Of a stretch of DNA of 64,000 nt, positions 35,020 to 44,677 are shown one piece after another. The number at the start of each line of letters is the position of its first letter. Position 1 is the stretch's first letter. Origin of the DNA: Mycoplana azooxidifex (GTDB lineage: Bacteria > Pseudomonadota > Alphaproteobacteria > Rhizobiales > Rhizobiaceae). A model generated the notes under the pieces. The model saw only the letters and a program-made list of their open reading frames with translations. It did no database searches and was not told the DNA's origin. The translations under genes and the position numbers were made by a program. The stretch is from contig NZ_JACIEE010000012.1 in assembly GCF_014196765.1 (NCBI RefSeq), positions 62,001-126,000 of the forward strand, read 5' to 3'.

Positions 35020-36198
35020 TCATGGCGCGCTAGCGGCTCCGCCGAGACCCGTCCAGAACGTGCCTTCGAGCTTGATGGCGAGGAAGCGTTCGTTGATCTC
35101 GGCAAGCGTCCTTTCCGGATCGACCTCGGCCAGGGCCTCGGGATGCAGCCATTTGGCAAAGCACTCGAAGGCAAGAACGTTTAGTGCCGAAATCGTGAGC
35201 TGATGCGAGATCCCGAAGGCGCGTCCGTTCTGCACGGCCGAGAGGCTGCCCAGAAGGTTCCGACTAGTGACGTCGCGTAGCGATTTTTGTGCGGTATCAG
35301 CTGCAATCCCGCCACCTATCACGAGTCCGCCCTGCATGGACAGATGCGGACTTCCGGTCCCTATATAGACGTCGGGATTCGCCTGCAGGACGAATTCCGG
35401 GCCGAGTTGCCCATCGTAACCGGACGCTGCATCTGCGCCGATGCTGTGGCCGCCGGCCAGTTCGAGATACTGGGTCATGCGGTTGCCCGAACCCGGCGTG
35501 TAGCAACACAGCGTGCCGGCATGCACGTCGATCAGGACTGTCGGGCGCGCTGTCACAGTCGCAAGGCGATCTGCGACCACTCTGTACCGTGAGGTCACGA
35601 AGTCGCCGAAAGCCCTTGCCTCGTCTGTTCGGCCGATCGCATTGCCGAGAAGCCCGATAGAGAACGCTGTCGCTTCGGCAGGGCCGTGGCCTGCTCGATC
35701 GGGGCTGTCGAGAAAGATAACCGGGACGCCCATGATGCCCAGTTGTTCGGCAATCATATCCCAGCCCGGATCCCAAAGGCTGACCACGAAGAGATCCGGA
35801 GCCGTGCTCAAAATCGCTTCGAGGGAGACATTCGCCGGTACGACGCTGCCGACCTCGGGGATCACGTCGATCGCCGGAAACCGGCGGCGAAAGGCGTCAT
35901 AGATGCCACTGTCGATACGCCGCGGCGCCGCCCAGCCGACAATTATCGCCACAGGGTCCGGATCAAGCAGAGCCAACGAGTAGAGGAGCAAGCTCTCATT
36001 GGTGACGATCCGGCGCGCCGGCGCCTCCAGCCTGACCTCGCGCCCTATTGCATCGCGCAACACGATCTCCGCCCGCGCCGGCACGGCGGAAAAGACAAGG
36101 CTGGTCAACGCGAGGAGCAGGACGCAGAAACCAAGCACCCTACGAGAGGCCGCGTGGCGGTCCGTCTTTTCCCTCGAATGCAACCCCGATGTTACCAT
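35020..36198 (-). CDS. iron-siderophore ABC transporter substrate-binding protein, 392 aa
   Basis: A FepB/TroA-type cluster A binding protein. The N-terminus has a twin-Arg-free signal peptide (VLGFCVLLLALTSLVFSAVPARA). Typical segments are VLRDAIGREVRLEAPARRIV, APDLFVVSLWDPGWD and AGGHSIGADAASGYDGQLGPE. The start at 36198 overlaps the TonB receptor stop by seven bases, so it is translated with the receptor. It works in the periplasm and hands the ferric complex to an inner-membrane importer that must be encoded elsewhere. Confidence 0.85.
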   Translation of the reverse strand: MVTSGLHSREKTDRHAASRRVLGFCVLLLALTSLVFSAVPARAEIVLRDAIGREVRLEAPARRIVTNESLLLYSLALLDPDPVAIIVGWAAPRRIDSGIYDAFRRRFPAIDVIPEVGSVVPANVSLEAILSTAPDLFVVSLWDPGWDMIAEQLGIMGVPVIFLDSPDRAGHGPAEATAFSIGLLGNAIGRTDEARAFGDFVTSRYRVVADRLATVTARPTVLIDVHAGTLCCYTPGSGNRMTQYLELAGGHSIGADAASGYDGQLGPEFVLQANPDVYIGTGSPHLSMQGGLVIGGGIAADTAQKSLRDVTSRNLLGSLSAVQNGRAFGISHQLTISALNVLAFECFAKWLHPEALAEVDPERTLAEINERFLAIKLEGTFWTGLGGAASAP

Positions 36199-38477
36199 GT
36201 GTATTTCAGGCTCGCGGTGATCGACCGTCCCGCCCCGTAGTTGCAGCTGCCGCCGGTCAGATTGAGGCAATGGGAAACGAACTTCTTGTCGAAGAGGTTC
36301 GTTACGTTCACCTGGAGCGTGGTGCCCTTGAACTCGTGGTTCAAAGCGCCGAAATCGTACGAGGCACCGATGTCGAAGAGCGTTCGCGACGGTATCCGCA
36401 ATTCCTCCAGATAGGTGACATCCGTCTGGTACGAAGACAGGTAGCGCACGCCGGCACCGATGGACATGCCCTCGACTGCCGGCGGTCGATAGTCGACCCA
36501 GAGGCTTGCCTGGTGCTCCGGAAGGCGCAGGACTTCGTTGCCGACGGCAAGAGCATTCGTCGACTCCAACACCTCGGAGTGCGAATAGGCATAGGCTGCC
36601 AGCACGTCGAGTTCCGGCGTCAACTCGAATTTGCCCTCAATCTCGACGCCGCGTACGCGCTGCTTTCCGTCCTGCGCGTAGCTGACGGGTCTTGCAGGGC
36701 TTGGACCGACAGGGGTCAGGGCATTTTCGAGGGTCAGATTGTAAAGCGACAGCGTCACCATGCCGGGGATGCCGAGGGGTTCGTACTTGACGCCGATTTC
36801 GAATTGCTCCGCGGTCTGCGCCTCGAAGGCGTTGCCGTCGACGTCGGTCCCCATTAGCGGCAGGAATGCTGTCGAGTAGCTGGCATAGGGCGCAAGGCCG
36901 TTGTCGAAGAGATAGGTGAGACCCGCCCGCCAGGTCACCGCAGTGTCGCGGGTACCGACGCTGGTTTCCGTAAGCCGGTTGTCGGTATCGATGTCTGACA
37001 GGTCGTAACGCACGCCGAAGGTGCCGACCCAGCCATCGTAGCGGACCTGGTCCTGTAGATAGAGCCCAATCTGGTTCTGCGTCTGCAGCGCAGACGCCGT
37101 GACTGGGGCGATCGGGAAGTCGAAACCGTATTCCGGATCGAGATAGTCTATGCCCGGAACGATGGTGTCAAATCCGGTGTTGCCGAAATTGGTGCTGGAA
37201 ATGCCGTGAACGTAGTCCAGCCCCAGCAATGCCGTGTGCTCAAGTCCGCCGGTCGTGAACTGCGCTTCGACCTGCGTATCGACGGCGAATGTGGACGTCC
37301 AGTCGTCGGATACAGCGGTGACGCGGTCGAGATAGCTAGAAGGCGGCCCGGAGAAGGCGAAAGCAGGGTTCACCAGCACGAGGTCCATTTGCTGATCCGA
37401 GCGGCCATAGCGCAAGTTCTGACGTACGGTCCACGTCTCGTCGAACGAATGCTCGAATTCGTAGCCGAGGTGATAGTAATCGCGGCGGAAGCCGCCCCAG
37501 TCCGGATCTCCGAGGAAAACGTCACGCGGTATCTGGCCGGCCGGATTTGGCAGCAGCGTCCCATAGGCGGGATAGAAGCGCGGACTGAATACCGGGTCGT
37601 CATGCTGGTAGTAGCCGTAGAGGGTGAGCGATGTCTCCTCGTTCGGCGACCATGTTATGGCGGGCGCGATCATGAACTGCCTGTCGCGCTCATGATCGAT
37701 CTGCGTTTGCATGTTGCGCCCCTGGCCGAGCAGTCGATAGCTCCATTCGCCATCTTCTGTGATCGGGCCGGTGAAATCAAAGGACGCCTGGGCGCCGCCA
37801 AAGCCGGAGGTGCCGATGGAGACCTCCCGGTGCGGTGTCGTCTGTGGCCGCTTGCTGACCTGGTTCACCAGCCCGCCGGGAATGGTGCGGCCGTAGAGTA
37901 CGGATGCCGGTCCCTTGATGACCTCGATGCGTTCGAGCGAATAGGGATTGATGGTGGGGGTGGCATAGTTCAGCGGATCTCCGGCAACGGCCAGACCGTC
38001 CAGCCACATCGTGCCGTAACTGTTAAAGCCGCGGATATACAGCCAGTCGTAACGCACGTCGTAGCCATTGGGATCAGCGAGGATGCCGGGCGTATAGCGA
38101 AGCGCCTCGGCGACGGTATTTGCACCCTGCCGGTCCATTTGTGTGCGTGTCACCACACTGACAGCCTGCGGGGTTTCCAGAATGGAGGCGTCGATCTTGC
38201 CGGCACTGCGATTGCGCTTGGCGATCGTTCCCTGGTCGGCCGCGAGGCTACCCTCGTTCTCGACGACAATCGGGTCGAGGCGTGTCGCCGTCTGTGTGCT
38301 CACGCTTGGCTCTTGTGCATGGGCCGTCGAAAGCACGGCGCCCAAGAGACTGTATAGAAGCGTGGTCGCGAACAGAGCGCTTCTACTCGACCGGATTTTC
38401 AGCGGAATGTCAACGGTATTGAAAATCTCTGCTGCCCGTTCCCTGTAGCTGCCTATCACGATTTCGTTCGCTCCCAT
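36192..38477 (-). CDS. TonB-dependent ferric-siderophore receptor, 761 aa
   Basis: An outer-membrane beta-barrel of the FhuA/FpvA class. A signal segment (LFATTLLYSLLGAVLSTAHA) is followed by a TonB-box-like DPIVVE, then the plug domain (PQAVSVVTRTQMDRQGANTV, IEVIKGPASVLYGRTIPGG) and the barrel ending in KYTW with the usual C-terminal aromatic. Divergent from the AraC regulator gene at 38676 and first in the uptake operon. The length is normal for the family. Confidence 0.92.
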   Translation of the reverse strand: MGANEIVIGSYRERAAEIFNTVDIPLKIRSSRSALFATTLLYSLLGAVLSTAHAQEPSVSTQTATRLDPIVVENEGSLAADQGTIAKRNRSAGKIDASILETPQAVSVVTRTQMDRQGANTVAEALRYTPGILADPNGYDVRYDWLYIRGFNSYGTMWLDGLAVAGDPLNYATPTINPYSLERIEVIKGPASVLYGRTIPGGLVNQVSKRPQTTPHREVSIGTSGFGGAQASFDFTGPITEDGEWSYRLLGQGRNMQTQIDHERDRQFMIAPAITWSPNEETSLTLYGYYQHDDPVFSPRFYPAYGTLLPNPAGQIPRDVFLGDPDWGGFRRDYYHLGYEFEHSFDETWTVRQNLRYGRSDQQMDLVLVNPAFAFSGPPSSYLDRVTAVSDDWTSTFAVDTQVEAQFTTGGLEHTALLGLDYVHGISSTNFGNTGFDTIVPGIDYLDPEYGFDFPIAPVTASALQTQNQIGLYLQDQVRYDGWVGTFGVRYDLSDIDTDNRLTETSVGTRDTAVTWRAGLTYLFDNGLAPYASYSTAFLPLMGTDVDGNAFEAQTAEQFEIGVKYEPLGIPGMVTLSLYNLTLENALTPVGPSPARPVSYAQDGKQRVRGVEIEGKFELTPELDVLAAYAYSHSEVLESTNALAVGNEVLRLPEHQASLWVDYRPPAVEGMSIGAGVRYLSSYQTDVTYLEELRIPSRTLFDIGASYDFGALNHEFKGTTLQVNVTNLFDKKFVSHCLNLTGGSCNYGAGRSITASLKYTW

Positions 38478-38675
38478 GCCCAGCGATTAAGTTGACCATC
38501 TAATTCAAGTTATCGTATCTACTAGGTCATGAGAGCACGGGAGGGAACGCCCGGAACTTTGCGAGGCAAGAAGAAACGTTTGCCGTACAGCAAAATTTTC
38601 TCAAAACGGCTGCCAAGGCACCGGCCCTTTCTCTATCACGGGAAAGGCCGCGTCCGGTCTTCGAAGGGTTTCGCC

Positions 38676-39686
38676 ATGACAACGTTCAACGATCCAGCGC
38701 GTGCGGCCGAACCATCGAATCGCAGCAGGCGATTTCAAGTACGGGATTTTCTACGCACAGAGGGCGTGACCGTTGCCAGCCCCCATGACCAGCTTTCCCC
38801 GGACGACACGCTGATCTACGGAAACTTCCTGCACGCCGAGCTTCGTCCCGGCTTGGTCCTGCATTGCAGCGACGTCCTGGAGGAACGTGCTTTTACCGCC
38901 ACCTCGGTGCTGCGCGAGGGGCTCTCCTGCATCTTTTTCCTGGACGGCAATGTCGATTTGCAGATCGGCGACCGGAGCTACGCGTTTGCCGGCCCGCGCG
39001 GTGCCGTTACCGGCGCGACGATCATGAACGCCCGGCCTGAGCGTTTTCAGCGCTCCTCCCGCCGCCGCCAGCACCTTCGCCATCTCGTCGTTTCGGCCTC
39101 ACCCGAGTGGCTTGATCTCGATGGTATGCAGAATGTCCACGAACCGTCTCGTGGCAGGGAATTCCTCAAGGATCATCTTACCGATCATCGCTGGGAGTTG
39201 ACACCAAGGGCGATCGAGCTGGTGCAGCAGGTGCTGACGCCTTCACCGCTCATGCCGCAGCTGCACAATCTCTATCTCGAAGGTCGGGCGGTCGAACTCG
39301 TTGCCGAGAGCCTCGCGGCTGCGATGCGGGCCGACCGTGCCATCAATGACGGCACGATCCTCACCCGCCCGGAGCGCATCCGGTTACAGCGGGCGATCGA
39401 TATCATACTTGCAAATCTCGAGGCGCCGCTGAGCGTCGACATGATCGCCCGCAAGGCAGGCACAAGCGCCAGCGGTCTGCAAAAACTCTTCCACCAGGCC
39501 GAAGGCAAGAGCATCTTCGAATATGTCCGGGGCGAGCGCCTCGCGCGAGCATGCGACGCGTTGAAAAGCGGCGAGGCGACGATCAAGGAAGCAAGTGTCC
39601 TAGCCGGCTATACAAGCCCAGCGAACTTCGCGACCGCCTTCCGCAAACGGTTCGGCACCACGCCCCGCCGAGTGGCCAAGCGGTAG
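38676..39686 (+). CDS. AraC-family regulator of siderophore uptake, 336 aa
   Basis: The C-terminal AraC domain (ADRAINDGTILTRPERIRLQ upstream, then LSVDMIARKAGTSASGLQKLF and FRKRFGTTPRRVAKR) follows an N-terminal sensor of the PchR type. Divergent from the TonB receptor operon, the usual arrangement for AraC regulators that sense a ferric siderophore. ATG at 38676 (MTTFNDPARAAEP) is used because the in-frame upstream residues are Arg/Lys-rich and probably untranslated. Confidence 0.85.
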   Translation: MTTFNDPARAAEPSNRSRRFQVRDFLRTEGVTVASPHDQLSPDDTLIYGNFLHAELRPGLVLHCSDVLEERAFTATSVLREGLSCIFFLDGNVDLQIGDRSYAFAGPRGAVTGATIMNARPERFQRSSRRRQHLRHLVVSASPEWLDLDGMQNVHEPSRGREFLKDHLTDHRWELTPRAIELVQQVLTPSPLMPQLHNLYLEGRAVELVAESLAAAMRADRAINDGTILTRPERIRLQRAIDIILANLEAPLSVDMIARKAGTSASGLQKLFHQAEGKSIFEYVRGERLARACDALKSGEATIKEASVLAGYTSPANFATAFRKRFGTTPRRVAKR

Positions 39687-39767
39687 GCGTCCTCTCTTCT
39701 GAGGGATAGCCGGTGGCGTCGCCTTTACGTAGCGCTGGATTCAACAAGGGCCAACGGTTCTATCTTA

Positions 39768-40250
39768 GGCCGCGATCGAGATGGCGATCTTCCGCCAGAT
39801 GATGACGGCATCTGCGCGGCGTTGGCGGTGATCGGCAGCAGTTAGATGTTTGCGATGAAGGTGGAAGAGATTGGCGATCTGTCCGTGAATTGAGACGAAA
39901 CGTTGACATTGCCGCGCCGACTTGAAGCGCATCATGCGCCTCTCTCGTCGCCGCAGCGGCAGATGAGAATTTTCGGCGCGGTTGTTCAGACCCTTGTGCG
40001 CGCGATGCTCGACGCCTGGCATCAACACAGCTTTTGCGGTGTCGTAGGAGCGAAGCTTGTCGGTTACCATGACGCGCGGGGCGACACCTTGGCCTTTGAG
40101 CAGCTTGCGCATCAGCCGAAGAGCCGCACCCTTGTTTCTGCGGCTTCGCAACAGGGCAGCTGTTGACCTCGTAGTCCAAACACTCGGCGACCTGCATAGG
40201 CCGGCCGCCGAGCTCTTCACAGACCACTTCAGATGGATCGAGCGATGCCT
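39768..40250 (-). mobile_element. IS6-family transposase remnant
   Basis: The C-terminal part reads LLKGQGVAPRVMVTDKLRSY, then HKGLNNRAENSHLPLRRRER and GQIANLFHLHRKHLTAADHR, as in IS6/IS26 transposases. The second catalytic Asp and final Glu are present. The N-terminal HTH and first Asp are missing or out of frame: only a scrambled piece with SRRNKGAALRLMRK precedes the core. Its outer end overlaps the last codons of the GMC oxidoreductase gene. Confidence 0.7.
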
Positions 40251-41860
40251 CCGCTCATGTCCGTGAGACCATGCTTCGTCCGGATCAGATCGGCCGCCCG
40301 CTCTCCGATGACAACGCAAGGGGCCATCGTATTGCCGGTCGTGATACGCGGTATGATCGAGGAGTCTGCGATGCGAAGACCGTCGATGCCGTAGACCTTA
40401 AGCTCATTGTCAACCACCGACATGCTGTCGCGTCCCATCTTGGCGGTGCAGGACTGATGCCAATAGGTGACGGCCGAACGCCGGATAAAGTCAATCATCC
40501 CTGATTTGTCACGCGCGCCAGGCGCCGCTTCGCCTGTCACCAAAGGCGTGAAGGCATCGCTGTTTCCGAGTTCGCGGCATAACTCCACCGCAGCCAGGGC
40601 GGCGGCCATGTCCTCCGGCTCACTGAGCGAATTCGGTTCGATCAGCAGGGGGTCTTCTGGATTGGGACCGGACAGCCGCAGTCGACCGCGGCTCTTCGGC
40701 TGGGCGAGACCGGTAAACATCGTCCAGCCATGTTCCGGCGTTTCGAGCCCTGTCTCGATCGGCGAAGGGACTGCGAACTCCAACTGGCACTGAAGGATGT
40801 CGGGTTGCGCGAGGTGGGACGCGCTCTTCCAGTAGAGCTTTGCTTCGCAGCCGCCGCCACCGACGCCTTCCGGTTTTCGATAGGCCCAGGTGCAGCCGAA
40901 TGCGAGATGATCCTGATGATTACGGCCGACGCCGGGAAGGTGCTGCACGACGGGGATGCCGTGCGATTGCAGTTCCTCTTCGGGGCCAATGCCCGACTGC
41001 ATCAGGACTTTCGGCGTGTTGATCGCTCCGAGCGATAGAACCGTCTCGCAACGGGCTGTGAATTGGCGCCTGTGGCCATCGGCACGAACCTCCACCCCGA
41101 TCACACGCTTGCCTTCAAAGATGAGGCGCGTGACCATCGCTTCCGTCAGCACCGTAAGGTTTGGCCGCGACAGAAGCGGACGAACATAGGATCCGAATAC
41201 GGATTCCCGCTTGCCGTCCCGGATCCGCAGTTCAGCGATCGATGCGCCTCCCGGGCTCTCCATCATGTCACCGTTCGGGGTATCATAGACGGGAATGCCT
41301 ATGGCGGATGCTGCACTCAACAAGGCCTCTGCGACTGGCTGGGGGGACTGCGGCTGCGCTACGTATGCCGGTCCTCCCACCCCGCGGCGAACTGGGTCCG
41401 GAGCGCCGCGCCAGTCTTCGATCCTGCGATAATAGCCGAGGATCGACTGATAGCCCCAGGCGTCATCCCCGGCTTCAGCGGCAAAGTGGTCCCAATCTCC
41501 CTTGTGCCCCCTCGCCCACACCATGACATTGATGCTCGAACCGCCGCCGAGCCCCTTGCCCATGCTGAGCGGCAGGCGTCGACCATTCAGCCCAGGTGCC
41601 GGTTGCCCCACGAAACCCCAGTCCCGGCTCGAGCCGAGATTGAGCGGCCACTGCGCAGGATTCGTAACGGTCTCGGCTGCATCATCTCCGCCTGCCTCGA
41701 GCAACAGGACGCTCGCGTTCCCATCCTCTGCCAGTCTTGCCGCAACAACGGAGCCGCTGGACCCGGCGCCGCAGACGATGAAGTCGAAAACATCGCCGAC
41801 CGCGCGCTGCGGCATCGCCGAATTTCCAGATGCATTTTTTTCATGCGTATTCAGCTTCAC
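40229..41860 (-). CDS. GMC-family FAD oxidoreductase (choline/alcohol dehydrogenase-like), 543 aa
   Basis: FAD-binding motif DFIVCGAGSSGSVVAARLAE near the N-terminus, GMC signature 1 GKGLGGGSSINVMVWARGH, signature 2 GAINTPKVLMQSGIGP, and the active-site region SAVTYWHQSCTAKMG with the catalytic His. It oxidises an alcohol to an aldehyde. GTG at 41860 is chosen because GGAGGTCATCAC precedes it; an ATG 15 codons later lacks a good site. The last residues (GGIARSI) come from the abutting IS6 sequence, so the native C-terminus may have been replaced. Confidence 0.88.
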   Translation of the reverse strand: MKLNTHEKNASGNSAMPQRAVGDVFDFIVCGAGSSGSVVAARLAEDGNASVLLLEAGGDDAAETVTNPAQWPLNLGSSRDWGFVGQPAPGLNGRRLPLSMGKGLGGGSSINVMVWARGHKGDWDHFAAEAGDDAWGYQSILGYYRRIEDWRGAPDPVRRGVGGPAYVAQPQSPQPVAEALLSAASAIGIPVYDTPNGDMMESPGGASIAELRIRDGKRESVFGSYVRPLLSRPNLTVLTEAMVTRLIFEGKRVIGVEVRADGHRRQFTARCETVLSLGAINTPKVLMQSGIGPEEELQSHGIPVVQHLPGVGRNHQDHLAFGCTWAYRKPEGVGGGGCEAKLYWKSASHLAQPDILQCQLEFAVPSPIETGLETPEHGWTMFTGLAQPKSRGRLRLSGPNPEDPLLIEPNSLSEPEDMAAALAAVELCRELGNSDAFTPLVTGEAAPGARDKSGMIDFIRRSAVTYWHQSCTAKMGRDSMSVVDNELKVYGIDGLRIADSSIIPRITTGNTMAPCVVIGERAADLIRTKHGLTDMSGGIARSI

Positions 41861-42057
41861 GTGATGACCTCCGTGAATGGATTGATGGAAAATTGCTAAG
41901 GTGTGGATATGCCTGGGGCGAAGGCACGCATTGAGCCTCCGCCAGAGATTGAGCGGCCTTTTAGGTGCCCGATTTTGCCCTACCGCGCCTGACTGGGCAG
42001 ACATTGCTCGTCGTCATCGGGCTAGTACGAGCTGCCCCGATGAACATGCGCCCATCA

Positions 42058-42849
42058 TTACCTCTTCGCCGAAACGGCCTTGGCGGCCTGGTCAATGGTA
42101 TCCGCGACGACCTTCGGCTGCGTCATGAACAGGGCGTGGCTTGCCGACACCTTCGTGATCTTGGCATTGATGCGTTCGGCCATGTGGATCAGCATCGCCT
42201 GGTCGAACGCCTTGTCCTCAGTAGCGATCACAGCCCAACTCGGCTTGGTGCGCCAGGCCGCATTTTCGAGCTTCGTGCCAAACGCCGACATGTTGATCGG
42301 GACCTGAGCATCCCTCATGAACGCAGCATCGGCATCGCTGACGTCATGCGCGAACCCTGCCTTGAATTTTTCCGGGCTGACATATCCAAAACCATCCTTC
42401 GTGGTCTCGATGACGAATTCCGATGCGGGAGCAAATCCTTCATATTGCTGCGCCGTCGTCTCGCCGGCATCGGGGGACAGAGCAGAGACGTAGACGAGGC
42501 CTGCAACCTTCGCATCGACGCCGGCTTCCGTGATGACCGTGCCGCCCCAGGAATGTCCGACGAGAATGACCGGACCATCCTGCCGCTCAAGCGCACGTGT
42601 AGTCGCGGCAACGTCGTCCGCTAGAGACGTCAAAGGATTCTGCACGATCGTCACGCGATAGCCACGCTTGGTGAGATTGTCGTAGACGCCTTTCCAACCC
42701 GAACCATCCGCGAATGCACCGTGAACGAGAACGACATTTCTTACCGACTGATTTTGAGGGATGGTATCGGCGGCGTTCGTCGGCAGTACGGCCGACAGTG
42801 AGGCTGCGGCCGCAATTGCAGCAACGGTGGTCGTGGTCTTGCGTGTCAT
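42058..42849 (-). CDS. exported alpha/beta hydrolase, 263 aa
   Basis: Signal peptide (TTTTVAAIAAAASLSAVLPTNA) followed by an alpha/beta hydrolase fold. HGAFADGSGW gives the oxyanion loop, the nucleophile elbow is VGHSWGG, and the late His is in SASHALFMTQP. Close to RutD/EstE-like esterases of rhizobia. It acts in the periplasm on an unknown ester. Divergent from an OhrR-like MarR regulator, with palindromic sites between them, so it is probably repressed until a reactive inducer is sensed. Confidence 0.85.
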   Translation of the reverse strand: MTRKTTTTVAAIAAAASLSAVLPTNAADTIPQNQSVRNVVLVHGAFADGSGWKGVYDNLTKRGYRVTIVQNPLTSLADDVAATTRALERQDGPVILVGHSWGGTVITEAGVDAKVAGLVYVSALSPDAGETTAQQYEGFAPASEFVIETTKDGFGYVSPEKFKAGFAHDVSDADAAFMRDAQVPINMSAFGTKLENAAWRTKPSWAVIATEDKAFDQAMLIHMAERINAKITKVSASHALFMTQPKVVADTIDQAAKAVSAKR

Positions 42850-42869
42850 GATTGCGTCCTCTAATTGTT

Positions 42870-42943
42870 ACGATAACTATTATCGTGATATCTGTAGCCT
42901 GTCAGATCTTGGATTGCGCGTCAACATAATTCTTATCGCGATA
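42870..42943. promoter_or_regulatory. MarR-type operator pair in the divergent promoter region
   Basis: ACGATA-N5-TATCGT lies at 42870-42886, overlapping TATCGTGATA at 42881-42890. A second perfect palindrome TATCGCGATA lies at 42934-42943, 50 bases before the regulator ATG. Two related palindromes between a MarR regulator and its divergent target fit autoregulation. Confidence 0.5.
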
Positions 42944-42992
42944 TTGGTTTTCGCTGTATCGCTTGTTATATGTAGGCGGACAGGAGCTTAGA

Positions 42993-43460
42993 ATGACCAA
43001 ACGCCATAACGATCCACCGCCGTTGCACGACCAATTGTGCTATGCGATCTACACGGCCGGCATCGCCATCCAGCGCGCCTATAAGCCCTTTCTCGATGAA
43101 TTGGGCCTGACTTACCCGCAGTATCTCGTGCTCAACGTGTTATGGAACGAAGATGGACAGACGGTGGGCGCCATTGCCCACGCCCTCGCCCTGGAATCCA
43201 GTACGCTGACGCCGCTCTTGAAGCGCCTCGAGACATCCGGCTTGCTGCGCAGGACCCGAAACCTGAACAACGAGCGGCAGGTCCTGATCGCATTGACCGA
43301 GGAGGGCCGTGCCTTGCAGCACAGGGCGGGCTGTCTCAGCGACACCTTGCTTGCAGCCTCTACCCAGACGCCTCAGGAGTTGGCCGCTTTGAACCGCGAC
43401 GTACGTCGTCTCCGCAACGCGATCTATTCCCAGACCGGCGAGTGGGACGCACCGGCCTGA
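42993..43460 (+). CDS. OhrR-like MarR-family regulator, 155 aa
   Basis: A winged helix is seen in DGQTVGAIAHALALESSTLT and LLRRTRNLNNERQVLIALTEE. The N-terminal segment PPLHDQLCYAIYTAG contains the single reactive Cys at the place where OhrR senses organic peroxide. ATG at 42993 follows AGGAGCTTAGA. It probably represses the divergent exported hydrolase and itself. No ohr gene is in the window, so the regulon here is not the classical one. Confidence 0.85.
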   Translation: MTKRHNDPPPLHDQLCYAIYTAGIAIQRAYKPFLDELGLTYPQYLVLNVLWNEDGQTVGAIAHALALESSTLTPLLKRLETSGLLRRTRNLNNERQVLIALTEEGRALQHRAGCLSDTLLAASTQTPQELAALNRDVRRLRNAIYSQTGEWDAPA

Positions 43461-43481
43461 CTTGCAGGGGTGAGGCGGCGC

Positions 43482-44261
43482 CTACGCTGTAGGCACCGTA
43501 CCGCCGTCGATCGTGTATTCGGTTCCGGTGATCGAAGCAGCCCGGTCGGAGGCGAGGAATGCGATCAGGTTAGCAACCTCTTCCGGTTTTGCCGGACGAC
43601 CCAGTGGTATGCCTCCCAGTCCGTCCATGATGATCTTCTTGCCGCCCTCGAGGTCTGTCCCGGCCTGCACCGCGAGGCGCTCGGCGAGGCGCACCGATGC
43701 TTCCGTTTCGATCCAGCCCGGCGACACCCGAACGATCCGGACACCTTTGGGAGAGACTTCCTTCGACAGCGCCTTGCTGTAGGTGGAAAGTGCTGCCTTG
43801 GCCGCAGCATATGCGGTCGTCGATTCCGGTAGCGGCAATACTCTCTGGATGGATGTGACATGCACGACAACGCCGCTTCCTCGGGCGACCATGTCCGGAA
43901 CCAGTTCCCGATCCAATCGAACAGCCGGAAAGAGGTTGAGCGACAGTTCCTTGTCCCATTCGTCATCCGATAGCGCCGAAAAGCCGCCCCCGGCCGCTGA
44001 CGAGCCACCCAGCATATGGACAATGACATCGACGCCGCCAAGACGCCGACGCGTGGCTTCCGCGACAGTTGCACACCCTTCCTCGGTGGTCAGGTCGGCC
44101 TCGACGAACAACTCTTCCGGCAGGCCTTCTGGGCGCATCCGCGCTGTCGTCAGCACCTGCGCTCCGAGTTCACGAAACAGGCTCACGGTCGCAGCGCCAG
44201 CCCCCTTGGTTCCGGCCGTTATAAGGGCGCGTTTGCCCCTCAGGTTGAGAAAGTCGGCCAT
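43482..44261 (-). CDS. SDR-family oxidoreductase, 259 aa
   Basis: A Rossmann dehydrogenase with cofactor loop TAGTKGAG, catalytic Ser in VHVTSIQ and YAAAK at the active site. [17 protein letters not shown] at the end is typical of the classical SDR family. ATG at 44261 overlaps the stop of the SnoaL-like gene (ATGA). Probably co-transcribed with it and controlled by the divergent LysR regulator. Confidence 0.88.
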   Translation of the reverse strand: MADFLNLRGKRALITAGTKGAGAATVSLFRELGAQVLTTARMRPEGLPEELFVEADLTTEEGCATVAEATRRRLGGVDVIVHMLGGSSAAGGGFSALSDDEWDKELSLNLFPAVRLDRELVPDMVARGSGVVVHVTSIQRVLPLPESTTAYAAAKAALSTYSKALSKEVSPKGVRIVRVSPGWIETEASVRLAERLAVQAGTDLEGGKKIIMDGLGGIPLGRPAKPEEVANLIAFLASDRAASITGTEYTIDGGTVPTA

Positions 44262-44581
44262 CACTGAATCTCCAGCCTCAGGATCTTGTCGTCCTTGATG
44301 ACGAAGCTGTAGGCGACCGTCACCGGGCTACCGGGAAACTGACCGCTCACCTTGGCATGGACGAGCGCACTATCTCCGTCGACCGTGGTTTCAAAAGGTT
44401 CGGCGACGTACTGAGCCGCCTTCTTTGCAGCTATCCACCATTCACGGATGGCGGAGACGCCGTGGTGGCGAGCTCCTTCGTCTTCCACGACGGCTTCGAC
44501 TGCAAAGGCTTTCGCCAGCGTATCCGCGTCATTGCGGCTGTCGGCGTCGAAGTACATGTTCACTATACCGGGCATATCCAT
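44261..44581 (-). CDS. SnoaL-like/NTF2-fold protein, 106 aa
   Basis: A small cone-shaped NTF2-like protein ([40 protein letters not shown]) of the SnoaL type, used as isomerase, hydratase or accessory subunit. The start at 44581 follows GAGGAGAAACACA; an ATG 15 bases earlier is poorer. Coupled to the SDR gene. Confidence 0.8.
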   Translation of the reverse strand: MDMPGIVNMYFDADSRNDADTLAKAFAVEAVVEDEGARHHGVSAIREWWIAAKKAAQYVAEPFETTVDGDSALVHAKVSGQFPGSPVTVAYSFVIKDDKILRLEIQ

Positions 44582-44677
44582 TGTGTTTCTCCTCATCTGC
44601 TGACCCGATAGTTAGTCCTCGACCATTGCATGCATAAGTGGGATAATGCGGCATGTGATAATGAACGGATCGGGACA

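Noticed and set aside
37206-38357. 383-codon plus-strand frame inside the TonB receptor gene
   Set aside because: No family features; it mirrors codons of the receptor.
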